A stretch of DNA of 64,000 bases, from contig NZ_JAUSUF010000007.1 of the NCBI RefSeq assembly GCF_030813415.1, forward strand, positions 62,001 to 126,000, read 5' to 3'. How positions within the stretch are numbered: the first letter of the stretch is position 1; every line of letters starts with the position of its first letter. Below are positions 58,563 to 64,000 of this stretch, in pieces. This stretch comes from Eubacterium multiforme (GTDB lineage Bacteria; Bacillota; Clostridia; Clostridiales; Clostridiaceae). Under the pieces are notes generated by a model. The model saw nothing but the letters and a program-made list of their open reading frames with translations. It had not been told where the DNA came from and made no database searches. Made by a program: the position numbers and the translations under genes.

Positions 58563-58777
58563 GAAATCAACCCCTTTTTATTAGTTCATTTATAATTATA
58601 TACATTTTTAATTAATTGAACACAACAAAACAATTAATTATTAAAAATATTTTAGGAAAATAACTTATATTTAAAAAGAATTTTAAAAGATTTAACAGTT
58701 AAGTGAAGAAAAGATATTGCGTAAGTATAAAATTTAGAATAAAATATGAATATTAAGACCTTAAAAAGTTAAAATAA

Positions 58778-58795
58778 TTCGTACATTTTCGTACA
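58778..58795. promoter_or_regulatory. Tandem TTCGTACA repeat upstream of purR (operator candidate)
   Basis: Two direct copies of TTCGTACA (58778-58785 and 58788-58795) exactly ten bases apart, one helical turn, ending 26 bases before the purR start. Tandem Pur boxes with an internal CGAAC are known in Bacillus; the core here is CGTAC, so binding by PurR is inferred. Confidence 0.4.
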
Positions 58796-58821
58796 ATAAT
58801 TTAAAAATGCAGGTGGTTATA

Positions 58822-59637
58822 GTGGAAAAATTAAGTAGAAACAGTAGAGTTGTTGTAATAACAAAAATACTTATTGAAAATCCAAATAAAATTATTGGAT
58901 TAAATAGATTTTCGGAATTATTAAATGCGGCTAAATCAACTATAAGTGAAGATATAGTTATAGTAAGAGAGATTTTAGAAAAATTAGAAATGGGAAAAGT
59001 TGAAACTATTGCAGGAGCTGCAGGTGGTATAAGATATATTCCTGAAATGAGTATTTCAAAAGGAAAAGAATTTGCTCTTAAATTATGTGAGCTTTTAAAG
59101 GATGACGGAAGAGTAATACCTGGTAACATAATATACATGACAGATTTAATGTATAATCCAGAAATAATAAGTAGAGCTGGAACAATACTTTCATCATGGT
59201 TTGAGAAAATGGATATAGATTATGTTATAACAGTTGAAACAAAAGGAATACCATTAGCTTATGAAGTAGCTAGAAATTTAGGAGTTCAACTTGTAATTGC
59301 AAGAAGAGATAATCAATTTACAGAAGGTACAACTATGACAATAAATTATGTATCAGGTACAAGTGGAAGACTTCAACAAATGTCTCTTTCAAAGAAATCA
59401 ATGAAAAGCAATTCAAAATGTGTATTCATAGATGACTTTATGAAAGGTGGAGGAACTGCACTTGGAATAAAAGATCTTTTAAAAGAATTTGAAAGTGAAC
59501 TTGTTGGTATTGGAGTTTTAGTTGATAGCAAGGAAGCAAAGAAAAAACTTATAGATGAATATGTATCAATTGTTGAATTAAATTCAGTTAATGAATCATC
59601 AATAATAGATGTTACTCCATCTAAAATATTCGAATAA
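58822..59637 (+). CDS. purR: Purine operon repressor PurR
   Basis: A 271-residue Gram-positive PurR. An N-terminal winged helix (about 1-74: SRVVVITKILIENPNKIIGLNRFSELLNAAKSTIS) precedes a phosphoribosyltransferase-type domain with the PRPP-binding loop CVFIDDFMKGGGTA (about 199-212). It represses purine synthesis genes and is released by PRPP. GTG 58822 has AGGTGG at proper spacing; the ATG at 58807 lies before that site. The order purR-spoVG-glmU-prs matches Bacillus (without yabJ), and prs makes PurR's ligand. Confidence 0.95.
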   Translation: MEKLSRNSRVVVITKILIENPNKIIGLNRFSELLNAAKSTISEDIVIVREILEKLEMGKVETIAGAAGGIRYIPEMSISKGKEFALKLCELLKDDGRVIPGNIIYMTDLMYNPEIISRAGTILSSWFEKMDIDYVITVETKGIPLAYEVARNLGVQLVIARRDNQFTEGTTMTINYVSGTSGRLQQMSLSKKSMKSNSKCVFIDDFMKGGGTALGIKDLLKEFESELVGIGVLVDSKEAKKKLIDEYVSIVELNSVNESSIIDVTPSKIFE

Positions 59638-59660
59638 TTACATCGATTACACCTAAAAGT

Positions 59661-59680
59661 AAAAAATTCACGAATTTTTT
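59661..59680 (+). terminator. Weak terminator-like hairpin after purR
   Basis: Short inverted repeat AAAAAATTC/GAATTTTTT (59661-59669 and 59672-59680) ending in Ts; the loop is very small, so it may be leaky. Confidence 0.4.
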
Positions 59681-59699
59681 AAAATATTTCCAAATAAAA

Positions 59700-59727
59700 A
59701 GAGGAATTTACCAATCTTATGGAGAAT
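59700..59727 (+). promoter_or_regulatory. Sigma-H-type promoter of spoVG
   Basis: AGAGGAATT (59700-59708) and AGAAT (59723-59727) with a 14-base spacer fit the sigma-H consensus RWAGGAWWT-N12-14-RGAAT with one mismatch. spoVG is a classic sigma-H target. Confidence 0.65.
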
Positions 59728-59761
59728 TATAATATCATCAAGGCAACTGGAGGTGTAGTCA

Positions 59762-60037
59762 ATGCAAATTACAGACGTTAGAATTAGAAAGATAGCTACG
59801 GATGGAAAAATGAAAGCAATAGTATCTGTCACTTTTGATGATCAATTTGTTGTTCATGACATTAAAGTTATCGAGGGGCAAAACGGATTATTTATCGCTA
59901 TGCCAAGTAGAAAGACACCAGATGGAGAGTTTAAGGATATAGCACATCCTATAAACACAGACGCAAGAGAAACAATACAAACAGCAATTCTTCAAGCTTA
60001 CGATAAAGCATTAGCAGAAGAAGTGAATGTTGACTAA
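59762..60037 (+). CDS. spoVG: Septation/stage V sporulation regulator SpoVG
   Basis: A 91-residue RNA/DNA-binding protein of typical SpoVG size. It begins [42 protein letters not shown]; the C-terminal part carries [24 protein letters not shown], the family hallmark. SpoVG affects asymmetric septation and capsule or virulence genes in Gram-positives. CTGGAGGTG precedes the ATG. It lies between a sigma-H-type promoter and its own terminator, so early-sporulation expression is likely. Confidence 0.97.
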   Translation: MQITDVRIRKIATDGKMKAIVSVTFDDQFVVHDIKVIEGQNGLFIAMPSRKTPDGEFKDIAHPINTDARETIQTAILQAYDKALAEEVNVD

Positions 60038-60052
60038 TTTAATAATAAAAAT

Positions 60053-60080
60053 AAAAGGGAGAAATCCCTTTTATTTTTTT
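60053..60080 (+). terminator. Intrinsic terminator after spoVG
   Basis: Eight-base stem AAAAGGGA (60053-60060) with TCCCTTTT (60065-60072), GAAA tetraloop, then seven Ts. Confidence 0.92.
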
Positions 60081-60163
60081 GTTATAAATATATTAATTAA
60101 GAATAATATAAAAATGTATATAAAATAATATTAATGATTAATATTATTAAAAGTTTACAGAGG

Positions 60164-60192
60164 TTGAAAAGGATAATTTATTGAAATATAAT
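60164..60192 (+). promoter_or_regulatory. Sigma-A promoter of glmU
   Basis: TTGAAA at 60164-60169, 17-base spacer, TATAAT at 60187-60192; predicted leader about 76 bases. Confidence 0.65.
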
Positions 60193-60274
60193 GATATAGG
60201 TATAGTTTGATTTGTAAATTATGAATTAAAAACGAATATTATTAATAAAAAAGTATAATAATAGAGGTGGTAAA

Positions 60275-61645
60275 ATGTATAAATGTGCATTAATACTTGC
60301 AGCAGGCCAAGGTACGAGAATAAAATCAGATATTCCTAAAGTATTACATAAGGTTTGCGGTAAGGAAATGGTTAATCATGTTATAGATAACATGAGAAAA
60401 GCAAACATAGAAGATGTAAATGTAATTATAGGAAAGGGTGCTGATTTAGTTAAAGAAGGCACTAAAGAAAGAAATGTTTCATATTCTCTACAAGAAGAAC
60501 AATTAGGTACTGGACATGCTGTTAAATGCGCTACAGATTTCTTAAAAGGAAAAAAGGGAACTGTTATAGTTTTTGCAGGTGATGCACCATTAACAAAGGA
60601 ATCCACTATAAAAAACTTAATAAAAGAACATGAAGAAAATAAAAATTCAGCAACATTATTAAGTGCAATGGTTGAAGATCCAACTGGATATGGAAGAATA
60701 ATTAGAGATTCTAATGGAGATGTTTTAAAAATAGTAGAACATAAAGACTGTAATGAAGAAGAACTTCTTGTTAATGAAATGAATGCAGCAATGTATTGTT
60801 TTGATATAGAAGAGTTAGTAAATTCATTAGAAAAACTTTCAAACAATAATAATCAAGGGGAATACTATCTTACAGATGTAATTGGAATTCTTAAAGATGA
60901 AGGTAAGAAAGTTGGAGCTGTTGTAACTGACTATGAAGATACAATAGGAGTAAATTCAAGAGTTCAACTTGCAGAAGCTGAAGAATTTTTAAGAAATAGA
61001 ATAAATGAGATTCACCTTAATAATGGAGTAACATTAATTGATCCAAAGGCAACTTATATAGGTGTTGATGTTCAAATAGGGAAGGATACAATTATATATC
61101 CTGGAACAATATTAGAGGGAAATACAGTTATAGGATCAGATTGTTTAATAATGCAAAATTGCAGAATAAAAGATAGTAAGATTAATGATGGTGTAACAGT
61201 GGAATCATCAGTAATATTAGATAGTGAAGTTGGAAAGAACACTACAGTTGGTCCATTTGCTTATATAAGACCAGAAAGTAAAATTGGTGAAAAAGCAAGA
61301 ATAGGAGATTTCGTAGAAATTAAGAAATCAACTATAGGAGATGGAACAAAGGTTTCACATTTAACTTATATAGGAGATGCTGAAGTTGGAGATGGATGTA
61401 ACTTTGGATGTGGAACAGTAGTAGTTAATTATGATGGAAAAGTAAAGAACAAAACAATAATAGGAAATCATAGCTTTATAGGATGTAATACTAATTTAGT
61501 TTCTCCAGTAAGAGTTTATGATAACACTTATATTGCAGCAGGTTCTACAATTACTAATGATGTTGAAGAAGGTGACCTTGCAGTAGCTAGAGCAAAACAA
61601 AGAAACATCAAAGGATGGGTAGAGAAAAAAGGTTTAATTAAGTAG
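60275..61645 (+). CDS. glmU: Bifunctional UDP-GlcNAc pyrophosphorylase / GlcN-1-P acetyltransferase
   Basis: A 456-residue two-domain enzyme. The N-terminal uridyltransferase (about 1-228) has [30 protein letters not shown] and FAGDAPL; the C-terminal left-handed beta-helix (about 250-456) shows hexapeptide repeats and the acetyltransferase residues in [23 protein letters not shown] and [10 protein letters not shown]. It supplies UDP-GlcNAc for peptidoglycan and teichoic-acid synthesis. GAGGTGGTAAA precedes the ATG. prs follows after 56 bases. Confidence 0.97.
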   Translation: MYKCALILAAGQGTRIKSDIPKVLHKVCGKEMVNHVIDNMRKANIEDVNVIIGKGADLVKEGTKERNVSYSLQEEQLGTGHAVKCATDFLKGKKGTVIVFAGDAPLTKESTIKNLIKEHEENKNSATLLSAMVEDPTGYGRIIRDSNGDVLKIVEHKDCNEEELLVNEMNAAMYCFDIEELVNSLEKLSNNNNQGEYYLTDVIGILKDEGKKVGAVVTDYEDTIGVNSRVQLAEAEEFLRNRINEIHLNNGVTLIDPKATYIGVDVQIGKDTIIYPGTILEGNTVIGSDCLIMQNCRIKDSKINDGVTVESSVILDSEVGKNTTVGPFAYIRPESKIGEKARIGDFVEIKKSTIGDGTKVSHLTYIGDAEVGDGCNFGCGTVVVNYDGKVKNKTIIGNHSFIGCNTNLVSPVRVYDNTYIAAGSTITNDVEEGDLAVARAKQRNIKGWVEKKGLIK

Positions 61646-61701
61646 TAGATATTAAAATTTATATACAAAATAGCTAAAGTTTGAGGAGGTCTTCGTTAAT
61701 T

Positions 61702-62661
61702 ATGTTAAGTCATAGAAAGAATATAAAGATATTCACAGGAAATTCACATCCAGAATTAGCACAAGAAATTGCTAAGATTTTAGGATTAAAGGTAGGAGAA
61801 GGTACTGTAGGAACTTTTAGTGATGGAGAGATATCAGTAAATATTGGTGAAACTGTAAGAGGTACTGATGTATTTATAGTGCAATCAACTTGTTCACCAG
61901 TTAATAATAATTTAATGGAATTATTAATTATGATAGATGCATTTAAAAGAGCATCAGCAGGTAGAATTACAGCTGTTATCCCATACTATGGTTATGCAAG
62001 ACAAGATAGAAAAGCTAAATCAAGAGATCCAATAACTGCAAAGTTAGTAGCTGATCTTTTAACAACAGCTGGAGCTGATAGAGTATTAACAATGGATTTA
62101 CATGCAGCTCAAATTCAAGGATATTTTAATATTCCTGTAGACCATTTAGTTGGATCACCAATACTTTCAAAGTATTTTATTGAAAAGGGATTACAAGACG
62201 ATGAAGATGTTGTAGTTGTATCACCAGACCTTGGAAGTGTAACAAGAGCTAGAAAGTTTGCAGATAGATTACATGCACCAATAGCAATTATTGATAAGAG
62301 AAGACCTAAAGCTAATGTATCTGAAATAATGAACATCATTGGAGATGTTGAAGGTAAGAAGTGCATATTAATAGATGATATGATAGATACTGCTGGAACT
62401 ATTGCAAATGCTGCAAATGCATTAAAAGATTTAGGAGCTAAGAATGTATATGCTTGTTGTACTCATGGAGTATTATCAGGACCAGCTTTTGAAAGAATAA
62501 ATAATTCAGCAATAGAAGAATTAGTTATGTTAGACACTATTAAATTGCCAAAGGGAACTGATGATAAGAAATTTAAATCAATATCAGTAGCCCCAATATT
62601 TGCAGAAGCTATAAAAAGAATATATGATGATGAACCTATAAGTAAGCTATTTGAAGTGTAG
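61702..62661 (+). CDS. prs: Ribose-phosphate pyrophosphokinase
   Basis: A 319-residue PRPP synthetase. Landmarks: [16 protein letters not shown] (8-23), [44 protein letters not shown], the metal/PRPP loop [13 protein letters not shown] (about 217-229) and [11 protein letters not shown]. It makes PRPP for purine, pyrimidine, His and Trp synthesis and for NAD. ATG 61702 has GAGGAGG 12 bases upstream; the longer TTG start at 61681 overlaps that site. Cotranscribed with glmU, as in Bacillus. Confidence 0.97.
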   Translation: MLSHRKNIKIFTGNSHPELAQEIAKILGLKVGEGTVGTFSDGEISVNIGETVRGTDVFIVQSTCSPVNNNLMELLIMIDAFKRASAGRITAVIPYYGYARQDRKAKSRDPITAKLVADLLTTAGADRVLTMDLHAAQIQGYFNIPVDHLVGSPILSKYFIEKGLQDDEDVVVVSPDLGSVTRARKFADRLHAPIAIIDKRRPKANVSEIMNIIGDVEGKKCILIDDMIDTAGTIANAANALKDLGAKNVYACCTHGVLSGPAFERINNSAIEELVMLDTIKLPKGTDDKKFKSISVAPIFAEAIKRIYDDEPISKLFEV

Positions 62662-62688
62662 TACATAATTGTTTATCGGAAAAGTAAA

Positions 62689-62720
62689 AAAACCTCTAGA
62701 ATTTGAACTAGAGGTTTTAA
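62689..62720 (+). terminator. Intrinsic terminator after prs
   Basis: Perfect 11-base stem AAAACCTCTAG (62689-62699) with CTAGAGGTTTT (62708-62718). Confidence 0.85.
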
Positions 62721-62865
62721 ATTTAACTAAAATAATTATTTATAGTTAATAATTTGTAACTTTTAGATAAAACTATACTAAAGTGCAGTGAAAAATGATA
62801 AATTTATAATTAGTTAATAAAAGAAAATATTAAAGTTAATAATATAAAATATGGAGGTGCCGCAT

Positions 62866-63552
62866 ATGGAAGGCGTTTTAGGAAAAGTACTAATAGTTGA
62901 TGATGATGAAAATATTTGTGAAGTTATAAATATGTATGTTAAAAGTGCTGGTTACGATACAAGAGTAGCTCACAATGGAAAAGAAGCAGAGGAATTATTT
63001 TTAGATTATAAACCTGATATAGTTTTATTAGATGTTATGATACCAAATATAGACGGAATAGATGTACTAAAATGGATAAGAAAAGAAGGAACAACTCCTG
63101 TAATAATGCTTACTGCAAAGGGAGATACATTTGATAAAGTTTTAGCTTTAGAACTTGGAGCAGACGATTACATAGTTAAACCATTTGAACCAAAAGAATT
63201 ACTTGCAAGAGTTAAAGCTGTAATGAGAAGATATACAGCAGATAATACAAATAAAGAAGTAATTCAATACAATGATTTAACAATTGATGCTAACTCATAC
63301 AGAGTTGTATATAAAAATAATGAAGTTAAGATGCCACCTAAAGAATTCGAACTACTATATTATTTAGCATGTAATAAGAATAGAGTATTTACAAGAGAAC
63401 AGTTATTATGTGAAGTCTGGGGATATGATTATCCAGGAGATTCAAGAACAGTTGACGTTCACGTTAAGAGACTTAGAGAAAAACTTCATTCAGGAGATAC
63501 ATGGCAAATAGAAACTGTTTGGGGGGTTGGCTACAAATTCGAGGTGAAATAG
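62866..63552 (+). CDS. OmpR/PhoB-family response regulator
   Basis: A 228-residue two-component regulator. The receiver domain (about 5-120) has the acidic pair in LIVDDDEN, the phospho-acceptor Asp in DIVLLDVMIP, Thr in MLTAKGD and Lys in DDYIVKPFEP. The C-terminal winged helix (about 135-228) shows NRVFTREQLLCEVWGYDYPGDSRTVDVHVKRLREKL and WGVGYKFE. ATG 62866 has GGAGGTG at good spacing; 62851 is in frame but lies before that site. The kinase gene starts directly after its stop codon, so the two are coupled. Targets unknown. Confidence 0.93.
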   Translation: MEGVLGKVLIVDDDENICEVINMYVKSAGYDTRVAHNGKEAEELFLDYKPDIVLLDVMIPNIDGIDVLKWIRKEGTTPVIMLTAKGDTFDKVLALELGADDYIVKPFEPKELLARVKAVMRRYTADNTNKEVIQYNDLTIDANSYRVVYKNNEVKMPPKEFELLYYLACNKNRVFTREQLLCEVWGYDYPGDSRTVDVHVKRLREKLHSGDTWQIETVWGVGYKFEVK

Positions 63553-64000
63553 ATGAAAAAAAATAGCTTATCATATAAGCTTATAATAACCTTTACTTTA
63601 ATTTTGGCCACTGCACTTGTAGTAGTTGCAGGAGTTTTATCCATTTGGTTTAAGCAATATTACTTTGATCAAAAAAAAGAGCAACTTAATAAAGAAAGTA
63701 CAATTATAGAAAGTGCAGCTATCTCTTATTTAACTCTAGATAAGAGTTCTAATCTAACTACTTTGAAAAACGTAATGGATTTTGTTAGTAAAAAAGTAGA
63801 TGCAGAAATATTGATAACTGATAATTTAGGATATACATATGCAGTATCTAGTAGTGCCCATGAAAATTATAAATTTTCTTCACTTGGCATTCCAAAAGAG
63901 GATATGGATATTTTAAAAAAAGGTAAATCAATAGAGTATGGCAGTATAAAAACCTCAACCAAAAATGATTATGTATATTTAAAACCTATCTTTAATAAAA
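63553..64000 (+). CDS. Sensor histidine kinase, N-terminal part (truncated by window end)
   Basis: The ATG at 63553 immediately follows the stop of the response-regulator gene, with GAGGTG at 63541-63546. The 149 residues visible are a membrane segment (about 10-30: LIITFTLILATALVVVAGVLSIW), then an extracellular sensor region of PAS/Cache-like composition (VDAEILITDNLGYTYAVSSS). HAMP, H-box and ATPase domains would lie beyond the window. Cognate kinase of the upstream regulator; signal unknown. Confidence 0.85.
   Translation, partial: MKKNSLSYKLIITFTLILATALVVVAGVLSIWFKQYYFDQKKEQLNKESTIIESAAISYLTLDKSSNLTTLKNVMDFVSKKVDAEILITDNLGYTYAVSSSAHENYKFSSLGIPKEDMDILKKGKSIEYGSIKTSTKNDYVYLKPIFNK

Noticed and set aside
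60376..60846. 156-codon minus-strand frame inside glmU
   Set aside because: Shadow of glmU; no ribosome site, Ser/Phe-rich.

Overview
The window looks like a chromosomal segment of a low-GC, spore-forming, anaerobic Firmicute of the genus Clostridium, most probably Clostridium perfringens or a close relative. Reasons: the DNA is very AT-rich, AGA and ATA codons dominate, Shine-Dalgarno sites are strong (AGGAGG), start codons include GTG and TTG, and there are T-box and lysine riboswitch leaders, spore genes (spmA, spmB, spoVG), the anaerobic ribonucleotide reductase pair nrdD/nrdG and clostridial ferredoxin. The species name is inference; the genus-level call is firm. I see no rRNA, tRNA, insertion sequence, prophage or CRISPR array. 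This reads as ordinary core genome with a few accessory genes.

Layout. 1-1711: 3' part of a cysteine-desulfurase-like aminotransferase overlapping a LysR regulator. 1779-5372: T-box(Ile) leader and ileS. 5431-6540: a LacI-type regulator, probably CcpA. 6584-9415: membrane-anchored thioredoxin-fold protein, MATE exporter, small siroheme/Fe-S reductase-like protein. 9646-11440: two small proteins and spmA-spmB. 11628-19472: dicarboxylate-type symporter, PheB-like ACT protein, two M24 aminopeptidases, a lysine riboswitch with an NhaC-type transporter, and a small heat-shock protein. 20126-24054: T-box(Met), metG and a second, degenerate MetRS-like gene. 24212-28642: Crp-type regulator, then the conserved order tatD-yabE-rnmV-rsmA with an unexplained transcribed element between tatD and yabE. 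28715-32747: a clostridial protein with His/Asp/Cys repeats, lgt, a lipoprotein, mrp and a ferredoxin. 32747-35539 (minus strand): small protein, padR, degV and the DUF3048 lipoprotein yerB. 35717-40198: nrdD, nrdG, pepA. 40261-43836: cdaR-gntP-glxK glycerate module. 43956-49849: AraC regulator divergent from an APC permease-lacZ operon. 49872-51585: asnS with T-box(Asn), minus strand. 51687-57168: cytochrome-b5-like protein, phosphoesterase, M24 peptidase, punA-nupC nucleoside salvage, a YdcF-like protein. 57183-62720: murC divergent from purR, spoVG, glmU, prs. 62866-64000: response regulator and the 5' part of its sensor kinase.

How it fits together. Amino-acid supply is sensed by RNA at four places: Ile, Met and Asn T-boxes and the lysine riboswitch, each with a readable promoter, specifier or terminator. 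Carbon use (glycerate, lactose) has pathway regulators (CdaR, AraC) plus two cre-like sites that may connect to the CcpA-like protein encoded here. Cell-wall precursor genes (glmU, murC), PRPP synthesis (prs), purine control (purR) and nucleoside salvage (punA, nupC) are clustered. The lipoprotein transferase Lgt lies beside a predicted lipoprotein.

I did not find a convincing new multi-gene system. The items most worth a second look are the degenerate second MetRS, a probable independent small RNA between tatD and yabE, the repeat protein at 28715-29932, a DnaA-box cluster at 43851-43902, the dyad in front of degV-padR, and the APC permease coupled to lacZ. All functional statements come from reading the sequence and family knowledge; no database search was run.
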